From Gymnopilus junonius (Eukaryota; Basidiomycota; Agaricomycetes; Agaricales; Galerinaceae): a stretch of DNA of 64,000 nucleotides. Below, piece by piece: positions 1 to 9,913 of the stretch. The stretch covers positions 124,001-188,000 of the forward strand of contig JADNYJ010000054.1 of NCBI GenBank assembly GCA_015501075.1, read 5' to 3'. The notes beneath the pieces were generated by a model. It had not been told where the DNA came from, ran no database searches, and saw nothing but the letters and a program-made list of their open reading frames with translations. Each line of letters begins with the position of its first letter. Position 1 is the stretch's first letter. The position numbers and the translations under genes were made by a program.

Positions 1-858
1 ATTTTTCTACTTCCGCACCGCCCACAGCTCCTGGCGATATGTATTGTGATGACTCTTATCATAATGCTTTGAGCGCCTTTTATGATTGCTCAAAACCCGT
101 TTCATCTTTGGCCCCCTTGTTTTGCTATTCACCGATTTCTCCTTCAGGCGATAAACTTCAAAGCTTGCTCTTTCTATGAGCCTCGAGATTCTGTTTCTGA
201 AGGTTTTCATCTAAGGAAACCTGAACTTTGATGACTCTTAATGGCGATTCACGCAACTTGTTTACTGTCAAAGCCAAGTCGATCCAAGTAATCAACCACG
301 GGTTCAGCTACGGAATATCAACTGATTATCGTCTGACTGGGGATTTTCATGCATCGCCGTTGGTCATTTGGATCTATGGATATGTGTGACCTTGTGGTAC
401 TCTTTTCTGACAGTATTCTTGTCTGCGCATAAGAACAGCCGACATTACTTCAATGCTTTGATGGTAACGTCGCAGACGCGTCACAACCGACTCCTCGGAT
501 GAGCGACCAGCTCATGATGCCTGTTCTTTTATTGCCCGCAGTCTTCTCGAGAAGGAGCAGCTCTCAGAATAAGTCTCGTAGGCACGTTGGCTTCAGGCGT
601 TGTACAACAACACTCCCCCCCAGGACTTACACTCTACTTGGCGACGCACTTCAAATTAATTCACTCTCCACAAATAGGTCATGTCAAGTATGCGTCTGAT
701 TTCAGAAAAGCTGTCTTTAGGCAGTGGTCAATTTTGACAGTGTCCTGACGCTCGATAGATGTCATACGAGACAAAATCGAATATAATTACAGAAGAACAA
801 ATTGTGGAAGGCCATTCCAATGTATACTCTAGATCTTAGAGAACAGTTAAGTTAATCA
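1..858. other. Left-edge non-genic stretch
   Basis: No recognisable gene. The longest open frame (67 codons, minus strand, 7-210) is basic and Lys/Arg-rich but resembles no family I know and lacks flanking splice signals that would extend it. The stretch lies downstream of the minus-strand F-box gene that ends at 859. Confidence 0.4.
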
Positions 859-2333
859 TCAAATTACTTGATCATGTGGAATATCTTGCCACTTGGGGGG
901 AATGTAGGTCAAAAAACCATTCTTCCTGAGGCTCCTCAAGTCTTCGTCCCTGTCTAAAATATCTGATACGTCAGATACAGATACGTCAATTTCTTTTTCC
1001 ATCTGAAACAACCGCAGCCGCAAGCTGCAAGCTGCGAAACGAGGACCACTGTCGTTCTGACTCAAGATGCCTGTCAAGACCTTGGACCATTGCAGACTCC
1101 CAATGCCAATGTCATGGATATGCAACATGAGAACAAGCCGAAGAATGGGAAGCCCGTCTTTCGGCTGCGGAAGTGTTCTCAAGACGTCGAAAAGGAAAGG
1201 GATGGTACTTTCGTAAATATGGTTTTGTCCATGAACGTAGCGGATATAACCATATATTTTGACTTCTCGCAAATTCTGCATTGCACCTAGATTTATCCGA
1301 GGACATGGTGATGTCCATATCGCCTCCGAGTTCTTCGATAAAAACCTTGAACTTGTAGCTAATGGATGTTCATTAACTCTATGTTGCTAATATCGCCTTT
1401 GTCGACGTCTTATTGACAGACACTCACCTGGGCTCAAGCTAGGCCCCAGAAGTTCAAGGTATTCAAGGCCTTGTGAGCATAGTTTCAAGACCTCATTGAT
1501 CTCACTGACTGGCGGAAAATTCCAAACTGTTATTTTCAATCCTTTGAGATGCGTGATATCAAACGGACAACACGACGGGTTTAGCCACAAAGCAAATTCC
1601 ATAAGGCTGCTTGGGTAGTAAGGATTATCCTTACAGCGAAAAGCCATAAATTTCAGCTTCGGTCTTTTTACCTCCAAAAGTAGGATTTTCGACCCTGGTC
1701 TTCACCGGCAGATACAAGAATTGAACTTTCTTCAGGCTAGGGCAATTCAGAAATGTGGACTTCCGGAATATCATCAACGAATGACTGAAGGTCGATCTCT
1801 CGAAGCTGGTGCTGTAAGAGACTACGAATGGTTTTTGTGAAATGGTCCGACCAAGATCATCCAAAAGAGAGATGAGCCTGGAAATAAAACAAGTTTATCC
1901 AATTCATGCAGGCGGGGGATAATGGCGTAAAGGGAAATATCTTCGCCATACGAAGGACCGAGTATCATGCAATTTACGGTCTTCAACCCGTAACTTCTCC
2001 TCGATCAATGTTAGACTGCGAACGTACGTCGCAATATGAGGTGACCTATTGAGAAGTTGCTGGAACTTCTCCCCGGTCAAAGCATCATCTTCAAGCAAAT
2101 GAAATCGCTCAGTGTCGCTTGAACGGTCTAGCTCAAATCTGATTTTTTATGTCAACATTATGGAAAAGCCGTCTCTGGCATGAAGAGACGACAGTGCGAC
2201 TGGTCCGAGAGAGACTGGAGAGTAATCTTCTGTCGTCGGGTGAGGCGATATCTAAAGTGTCTCCGACGACGCCTAGAAGTTCGACAGGGAGGTGCGTGCA
2301 TGTAGACGACTTCCAATCAAGCTCATAAGACAT
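859..2333 (-). pseudogene. F-box/LRR-like protein, frame-disrupted
   Basis: Probable substrate-recognition subunit of an SCF ubiquitin ligase. The N-terminus starting at the ATG at 2333 carries an F-box-like helix set (motif LPVELLGVVGD, followed by RLFHNVD). Downstream segments match, in order, the plus-strand paralogue at 7138-8589: a shared block ending NCPSLKK (CPSLKK in the paralogue), and a C-terminal block with IPFLFDVLRTLP, RFAACSL and SDILDRDEDL. The reading frame breaks at least twice. One break is at an A6 run (T6 on the plus strand, 2143-2148), where one base fewer restores the F-box-to-middle join. Another is near 1935-1990, where the segment containing SLYAIIPRLHEL is out of frame with what precedes it. 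A further upstream ATG at 2381 is in frame. The breaks could be sequencing errors or genuine decay; the second break is not at a homopolymer. The F-box assignment is by pattern only, with no partner evidence. Confidence 0.6.
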
Positions 2334-2584
2334 GATTTCGGAAGAAAGGAGAAATATTTTTGAAGGCGCATATCCTCGCAATATGTGGCTTTTATAGCAT
2401 CAGTAGTAGGTTTTCAATTCGATAGGAGATTCTGGGTACGCTGCAAACAGGTCGGCAATCCAGTTACGGTCATCATCATCTTGAACAAGCTGTGCGGGCC
2501 GGTCGTAGAACATCGCGTCTTGTAGAGAAAACCAGCCAACTGCCCGTGACATAAGTACTTCCCTTCATTCCAATTGACTTCGCA

Positions 2585-3139
2585 ATGTCGACGTCCGAAC
2601 CAACAAAGGAATCAACTGAGAAGGTGATTGCAAACGCAAAGCGAGTTTGCCAAATCATCAAAGTAAATGCTTTCGAGTCAGCACCAGAAAACTTAGGCCA
2701 CATCTAAACACCTTTCCCTCAGCTTAAACCATCCTACGAATCCTCCTACATCCAGATTCACGCCAATCCATGGCCAGGTGTCCTGGCAGCCCTTGCTAGA
2801 TCCAACATAATAGATTACTCAATCTACTACTTCGAACCTCTCCACCTCCTTATCGCGCCTTCAAATACACAGGCTTGGATTACGAGGACGACATGAAGAA
2901 GATTGCTGAAGATCCAGATACGCAGAGGTGGTGGAAGGTCACGGACGAGATGCAGGAGAGTTTGGTTGAGGGTGCTGAGGGGAGCGGGACCGATTTGCCT
3001 TGGTGGAAGGTGAGTAATTGTCAATGATTAACACAAAATGCGATATTGGCATCATGTTATACTCTGAATCCGTTAATTCGCTTGTAAATAGGATTTACCG
3101 GAAGTATTCAGATTTGATGGGCAAGTTCGAGGACTCTAG
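2585..3139 (+). CDS. L-rhamnose mutarotase-like protein (one frame break)
   Basis: Member of the RhaM/YiiL dimeric ferredoxin-like fold family that interconverts the anomers of L-rhamnose and related sugars. Three exons: 2585-2662, 2723-about 3009 and 3092-3139, with introns of 60 and 82 nt (GTAAAT...CTCAG and GTGAGT...AATAG). The translation shows family landmarks in order: LKPSYESSYIQIHANPWP, the VLAALARSNIIDYSIYY core, DPDTQRWW, and the terminal LPEVFRFDG. One base is missing at about 2857, between LHLLIA and FKYTGLDYEDD. On both sides the match is otherwise continuous, so this is either one deletion or a base-call error. The N-terminus (about 26 residues before the first intron) is longer than in bacterial RhaM. 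The gene sits between two F-box paralogues with no linked rhamnose pathway genes. Confidence 0.7.
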
Positions 3140-3528
3140 GAATGCACATATGTACTTGGATGAAAGCTTCAATGATATGCCTTGACTGAACTGTTAGTGG
3201 ATGCTTATCGCCTATCGCAGATGTCATTGTTACAATTGTTAAGCAGTGCATGATGTCAAACGAGCTGGCGTATATCCCTTTTATATCCCAATGCAGAGCA
3301 AAGGAAAAGATAGCAGTGATACAGCGAACAAACATCGCATTCATAACCAGAGGTATGGAGAATTACACACCATACCTCAATGACAATATTAGATACAGTC
3401 TGATACATGGATACACCGGCATAATCATCTTCTGCAACAACGAAAACAAAGTATCAGGGCCGAGCTGAAGAAAGGACGACAAACATACCTAATACAGCCC
3501 TTCTGTCATGATCCGATTACCATTAACC
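3140..3528. other. Intergenic, no gene seen
   Basis: Convergent 3' space between the mutarotase-like gene (plus) and the DUF6593-type gene (minus). Only short open frames without family resemblance. Confidence 0.4.
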
Positions 3529-4327
3529 TCAACCCAAAACGATGTACTGGCTGCCCAGAGCATATAACACTGTATGTCCTTGTCTGAACTTCTCCTTCAT
3601 CCTTCTTCTGTGTTCCAGCACCAAGAAAGAAGTGATGATTTCGATTTGGACGCTATCGTCGCACCGTCTGATTATGAGGGCTATTGTCGGCGGATCTTCC
3701 AGGACCTTGGAATAGGCAATGGGACATCCTGGTTCTTCTGCCATTTGAGAACGGTCGTCTGAGTTCGAATAGAGCTGCGAAAAAAGTCAGTAGTTGAGAA
3801 AAAGGAGACAGTATTAAGAGTGGACTTGCCGCGAATGGGTATACATTATCTGTCTTCCACGTAAAACTACCAGACTCTGTCTGCAATTCTGCAGATGGAC
3901 TAGATGAACGTAAACGTGGAAGTAAATTAAGTAATTGCTCAAGTCAACTCGACAACAAAACAACTCACTGCGTCCCAGGTCCGCCCTTCTTGCGCTTCAA
4001 CCACTTGCTCATCCTCACCGACTTCTGGCTCCGGTGATCGAAGACAACGACGTCGGGCAAAAGTTCTCGTCGCTTAACGATAGCAACCACTCTTTGCTCC
4101 CCCGTCGTCAAATCTTTCAGTTCTGTGCGTGAAATCGTGCTATTGGTAGTGATCTTGTACATCGGCCCCGTCCGCGAGTAAAGCGTTGCTGATATAACGC
4201 TGTCTCTATCGAAAACAAGTCTGAGAGGCGGGTCAGGATTGACTAGAGTCGAGGTAGAAGCCCAAGTGTCCTCAGGCTCTGGGTTACCATAGTCCGGGGT
4301 TAGCGACGGTGAACCGCCAGAGGCCAT
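3529..4327 (-). CDS. DUF6593-type protein
   Basis: Three exons on the minus strand: 4327-3969, 3899-3830 and 3774-3529, totalling 675 nt (224 residues). The order of elements fits the basidiomycete DUF6593 family: an opening LRLVFDRDSVISATLYS strand, PMYKITTN, a basic WLKRKK segment, then SGSFTWKTDN corresponding to the family's Gly-x-x-Tyr/Phe-x-Trp-Lys core. The function of the family is unknown; many members are small, soluble and lineage-specific. The first intron (3968-3900) is GT-AG. The second (3829-3775) is best read as a GC-AG intron with donor GCAAGT, the only join that keeps the frame into the Leu-Tyr-Ser-Asn segment. The last exon adds a C-terminal tail of about 75 residues beyond the core. 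No signal peptide. Confidence 0.65.
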
Positions 4328-4914
4328 GGTGGCATCGGTAAGAGTTGGAGAAAGAGTGCGATGTACAGTTAAAAGCTTCCTGATGAGAGCCTGATGCCGT
4401 TAACGTGACGCTTCGTGATTTACGGCTAACAGCATAGGTTTTCTTCAGGGTCGCATTCGAGTTGGTGTAGAAGACCATAGTCGGCATTTTCTCAGAAATA
4501 TAATTATAAATCAAGGAACGAGACGTCAGGATCCTTGCTCCGAAGGTTTGGGCGGAAGTGCTCAGGTTATTTAACTCATGCAGTCCCGAAGCATAGCGCA
4601 ACTTGAAGAAGTCTTTCGAATTCAAAAAACACAAAAGCTAGAGAACCTCAGGCCATTCCCAGGGGTTTCCAGGTGAGAAGTCAGCGTAAATGCCAAGGAG
4701 TTGCTCGCTTCATCATGTGCGATAGCCGGTCTAGACGGTGACTGCAGCAAAAGTAAGGCGAGAGGTTGTGCCACCGTTTAGGATACTGAAGGGACGGTGT
4801 CAAGTGCCATCAAATGATCTTACCATTCATACGTAAAAATAGAACCCGGGCGGCTACAACCGATGCTTGGTCTTAGCGGATCCAGCCAAACACAACTGTT
4901 CCATTTATATCGCG
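4328..4914. other. Divergent promoter region
   Basis: Space between the start of the minus-strand DUF6593-type gene (4327) and the plus-strand MYND gene (4915), so both promoters must lie here. No clear TATA box or repeat recognised. Short open frames on the minus strand (4284-4634) have no family resemblance. Confidence 0.4.
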
Positions 4915-6596
4915 ATGAACCGCAAAAAGACTCATTCATTCCTTCCAAATGTCCCTTACCCCCTTAACCTTCTCGTCAAAGAATTCAATTCTCTCCCTCG
5001 CAGGGAGAAAGCTCCCAGCGGTCGCGTCTCCAACGAGTGGCATTTTGATATTCGTTATGTCCAAATTGAGCCGACCCCCTCTCATGTTCTCGTTTTGATC
5101 AACCCCCAATCCCAATTTCTCCACATGGAGAGGCTTCCTGTCGGACTCCCTGCAGATAAGAGCGGCATCGCCTTTTTTCCCGAGTCTGGAAAGGAAGCGG
5201 CCCCGGAAATCGCCAAAGCTCTACTTCACTCGTTCGTGAACAATCTTAGACAGGGGCAGTTTATGGCCCACAAACCCCCACTGGCTTTCGCGCCTTGGAA
5301 GCTCACAACTGAAGACAAGGATGTTGCTGCGGAAGTAGGCAAGGAGCTCAAGCGCTTGGGAATCAGCCCCGACGCTTTACACGAAATTGGAGTGTCCCGC
5401 AAGTCTGTCAACGTGATCATGGACGAGGCATTCCATAAACTCTTCGCTACCGTAAAGAAATCCATTGGGATCTCCGGCCTCATTGACGCGGTCATTCAGA
5501 CCCCTCAGCACATTGGGTTTTCCAACTTTAAGCTTATGCCACGCGAACCTCCGCGCATGCCTGGCGAGACTAAGGAAGAGCGACGTTTCAATGATGCTCT
5601 TCTTTATGTGCAGCAACTTATGAACGCCCGTCCGCCTAAGGCGTCGGATGTTGAGACAAAGGTGATGGTCCAACATCAAGGTCGAGAAATGCAGTTGGTT
5701 TTGCAGAGGACTGAAGAAAAGCCCCCGAAGGTGATCAAGGCGGAAGCAGACCGCGGAGACCCAAACGCCGCATTCGATTACGGCTTGAGGTAAATAAACC
5801 GGATTCTCATCACTCATCTCATCGTTTTTTTATCTCACCATGACAAACAGACTTCTCATTGGCCTTGGCTGTAAAGCACAACGCACCCTCGCTAGGGACT
5901 ACCTCATCAAAGCCCTCTCTGCCCCGGATGCGTCTGACGAACTCAAAGCCACGGCCCACGGCGTCCTCATTGACTGGTATGTCTCGTCCTGCTGTCACGA
6001 CTTTCGCAGCCGCTACATGTTCGCTGCTTCCCACCATGCCAACCTTGCCGCGAGATACTGCAAGCTCGTCTCTCCTAAGAATGTCCATGCGTCGCCTGCA
6101 GTCCTTTTCTTCATGTCTAGGGTGTTCGAGACCCAAGCCAAAGCGCACATGGAGTTAAACTACTGGTTCAAAGATGCGATTGCAGCATATGAATTTAGGA
6201 ACGCGCAGTACGCAAGTGGGAAACAGAAGATGGAGCAGAAGAGGTTGAAGAACCCAAATAGGTATCGCTGCGCGGCTATTGGGTGCGGCATTGAAGCGGA
6301 TTCCGGAAGCATGTTATCTAAATGTAAGTTAATTGTCCATCCTTTCTTTCGCAGCGCTTATTATTCCCTTCGTTTACCAAGGTGCTGGCGAATGTGACCA
6401 GGGAAAGAAGCCTAGTTATTGCAGCAAAGAATGCCAAAAGGCAGACTGGAAGAACCACAAACCATTCTGCAAGCCCGGTATGCCTTGCTCCATCATTGAC
6501 ACATATGCCCCCGGCGTCCTCGGGTCGGCAGGCCCTTCTTCCAAGGAAGGCGCCATTCAGGTTCCTATTAGCCATGCGGATGGTCGACCCACGTAG
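4915..6596 (+). CDS. MYND-type zinc-finger protein
   Basis: Agaricomycete-type MYND protein. Exons 4915-5789, 5851-6323, 6382-6477 and 6532-6596 (introns 61, 58 and 54 nt), giving 502 residues. The N-terminal ~300 residues have no recognised fold. The second exon is helical and looks TPR/Sel1-like (RDYLIKALSAPDASDELKA and following). The MYND finger is split by the second intron: CAAIGC before it, then the CAGEC pair and PSYCSKECQ...WKNH...FC after it. This supplies the usual eight zinc ligands, most often used for protein-protein contacts. The ATG at 4915 is preferred because the longer open frame begins at a TTG. The TAG at 6594-6596 may not be the original end: the +2 frame reads on from 6596 to a TAA at 6710-6712 with a plausible family-like tail (SSSTLDPQMLREIRDYAQG), so one base may be missing near 6594. 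Confidence 0.7.
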
Positions 6597-6712
6597 TGAG
6601 CTCGTCTACGCTCGATCCGCAGATGTTAAGGGAAATCCGGGACTATGCGCAAGGTGCGGATCTTGCGGGTATCAGGTCAATTACCATGGAGCTGGAGAGG
6701 ATTACGATGTAA

Positions 6713-7137
6713 ATTTTTTCGATTTATATTTTTTCGATTTATATTCAGTCTGCTAATATCCCTGAGGAGGGAGGTGGACTTTAAAGGTTAGAAATTGTTT
6801 GACATTATGCTGGTAGTAGCTCTGTGAATGTTAATCTTCTTTGGACGGGTTTTACCCAGAGACTTTTTTTTTGCCTGTATTTCCCTCGGGCTCAGGTCAT
6901 CGCTCTGTGGGCAATGCCATTCATCCTTGTGAAAGTGATGAGCTGTCCTGCGGACCATCTTAAAGAGCAAAACACCTTTTCTTTCTGCTCAAGCCTGACA
7001 GACACCCCTTTGATCGGATATCAGTCCACATAAGGAAAGTAATCTCCCAAATTTAGATGCAACTCCGATTGATGGGATTGATGTGAATCAGTCTGTCCGT
7101 TGTCTCACCTCGACGTCTTCCTAAACTCATTCACGCC
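6713..7137. other. Intergenic / F-box promoter
   Basis: No gene recognised. A duplicated ATTTTTTCGATTTAT word (6713-6742) lies just after the possible extended end of the MYND gene. Confidence 0.35.
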
Positions 7138-8589
7138 ATGTCCACCTTCATATCCCCACTTCCATTAGAATTGCTTGAGCACATCATAGACAACTTCGAT
7201 ACCAGCTCTATAAAGGACAGAAAATCCCTCTCCCAGATCGCCTCCACATGTCGTTCCTTTGCCGGCATATCGCAAAAGCGCCTTTTCCACGATGTCTACA
7301 TCAGGATCACGCTTGAGTTCTATAGAGCGGAACATTGCCCTCACAGTGCATGGGACCGCTATCGTGTTCTCGATTCAGCGGAAAACCAGGCTTCATCGGG
7401 ACCTCGGTGTTTGGACATACTCGAGACTTCCCCCCACCTTGCCAATAACGTCCGGAGTTTAACGCTTATGCCAACTTATGAAACGTCGAGTGCTGGTAAT
7501 ACAGATTGGCAGCCGGCTCTTTCTTTGTATGCAATCATTCCGCGCCTACACAACGTTCAAAGGTTTACAATATCTGATATGGAGAAAGCTTGCTGTTGGG
7601 AATGTATGGATGTCCAACTTCGTGAACTTATGTGCGGACTCCTACAAACCCAACTCGAGAACTCGACCTTGTTCATTTCATAATATCCCAAGAAGCTTCT
7701 TCATAAAATGCCCCTCCTTAAAGAAGCTACACTTTGAGTGTCTAGACCTACGAACATCTGACACAGAGGACTTTCCAATCGTGCCTGCTTTGGAAAAACC
7801 TCAACTCGAACTCCTGGAAATTCTTTGCTTTGGAGCTGCATCTGACTTGGAAGAAGATCATTCGTGGTTTAACTCATCATATTTGCTATTTGACTTAACG
7901 CACCTGAAGAGCTTCAAAGTCACGGCTCGCTATTTTTTTCCTACCCCAAAAATTCCTGGAATGTTTTCGAAAAGCCTTGAAAACCTTGAACTTGGGACCC
8001 ATGATTTCTTTCCAGGCAGCCATCTATGTATGTCTTACTCAGATTAGCTGTAATGCAACTGATTAAATCCTTCGATAAACCATCAGGCACGACTTCGATA
8101 ATTCCATTGAACAGCTCAGTGATAGAAAGGCCATACCAACGTCTGCCGCCAGATCTCAACGCGCTGGAAAATTTACGGACACTCAAGGTTTATGGTGCTA
8201 TTCACGGGACTTTGTTCTCGTTTGCCAACTCCTACGAGACCAATCTCCCATTCCTTTCAGACATGTTGAAGACCCTGCCATGTAAAGCAATCTCGACTCC
8301 CATTCTCGAGGTCACTCTTGAAATACAGGTATATCATCTCCCAATCGAATTCGCTTTGGAATCTGTGCGCTGGTCCCGTATGATGGCTAGCGTAATGAAT
8401 CAGGATACGATTGCTGCTCGGTTTGCAGTATTCAACCTACACTTGCAGAGAAGTTTATACACACTTGAGAAGGTTGATTTTGATGCGTCAGATATCTTCG
8501 ATAGGGACGACGGTCTGAAGGTGCTTAGGAGTAGCGGTTATTTGACATATCTTCCTTCCAAAAAGCCTAGCATACGTAGGAGTATATGA
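7138..8589 (+). CDS. F-box/LRR-like protein, paralogue of the gene at 859-2333
   Basis: Begins with an F-box (LPLELLEHIIDNF, then RSFAGISQKRLFHDVYI), followed by leucine-rich-like segments (YAIIPRLHNVQRF, CPSLKKLHFECLDL, LTHLKSFKVTARYF, LENLRTLKVYG) and a C-terminal block with FDASDIFDRDDGLKVL. The same blocks in the same order occur in the minus-strand gene at 859-2333, so the two are paralogues. A canonical 59-nt intron (8028-8086) joins the middle to the last block. Between roughly 7640 and 7685 the frame changes: the opening block runs to a stop at 7681-7683, while the block from IPRSFFIKCPSL onward is in another frame. Either a short unrecognised intron or one or two base errors explain this. 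Likely an SCF adaptor; substrates unknown. Confidence 0.6.
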
Positions 8590-9913
8590 AGCAAAAACAA
8601 AACGAAACACGAAACATTCACTGCTTCTTTGGGTCTGTCGAATGACCTGTTCTTAGGCATTAAAGAGAATTCGCCGCATTCGAGCAACCAGGATTTTGAA
8701 CAAGGGCATCATATGATTACTAGTTCAATGAGTTGAAGGTTGACCGAGCGGAAGGTGTAGAAGAAAAGGCGGAAGGTTCATTCTTCCTCCGGAGTACAAC
8801 ATTTGAAAAAAAAAGAGAGCCAGAGAATTGACCATTTCTATATTTATAGCTTTAGATGATCTAACAGGGAGAATAAGTACAAAGGCTAACAGGTTTGTCT
8901 GTAAGGGTTACACCAAAAGCTTGAAGAATTTTATGAAATCATTATTCCAACCCTCGGAAGTTTCCATTTCTTTTTGTGGACAGACTTCCTTTCAAGAATC
9001 CCTATGCTAGTACCGGCAGGTACGCAATGACTTGATAAAGGAAAAAAAGTTTGTTTCTGTACTTCCAACCACCTCGGCGAGTATTTCCGCGAAAGAGAAC
9101 ATAATTTTTTCATAAAACTTCACTGGATTCCAGATTCGCAAGCCGCCGAAAGGTTTCGTATGAGTTACAAGTCGGATATAGGCGTCGTAATTCGGCATCA
9201 TTGACACAGTACTTGGGTAGGATACAGCGCTTACCACGCTCGTTGAGGATTTGACAATTCAATCCCTCAAGGGTTGTCGAATACGCCGTGATGTTGAGCG
9301 GCGCTCGTTGCCAGAGTGGAAGCCGACAGGATGCGTGGGGTAGACATTACCAGCGTTTGGCGTCGACAAAAGCAGAGAATTTGAGAGGGGCGGATTCATA
9401 TGTGGGGAGTGTTCAACAACGAAATGTGACGTATTTCGAAGGACCAGCATTCGGATTCAGTTAGCCGGGTCGACGTGTTGATGAAAACGCTTACGCAGCC
9501 CCGCTGCGGATGAGTAGATATCGTCACGTTAGTCATGCTAATCACCAGTAGCTAGTCCGAAGATAATGACGGTGCCGTACAATGAGTGGTTGGGGATGGA
9601 GAACTACTTTAAAATTTCACGACTTGTTCCACAGAAAGCAAGAAGAAAGTGACTGCGGTTGTAAGTATGCATAGTACTATGATATGCGGGGGTATACCTG
9701 GGCACTACTCAAGAAATTATATAGTGACGTCCGATAGTTAATGTAGAGGTGAAGCGTGACGTAGTAAGCATGAAAAAGCATAAGGACTCATTCCCTGGTC
9801 CCTTGCCTTTCGGTATTCTACTTGTAAAGCGCACGTTAAGAAATCCCAGAATAAGGCACCGCACTAACAAAATAGTATCCGGGTCGGCTACCAAACCGCC
9901 ACAAACCAGTCCT
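8590..9913. other. Gene-poor stretch with possible decayed coding pieces
   Basis: No complete gene. On the minus strand around 9230-9310 one frame reads WQRAPLNITAYSTTLEGL and ends at a GTAAGC donor-like site, and 9007-9240 holds another open piece. They could be remnants of a split gene, but I cannot join or identify them. Confidence 0.3.
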
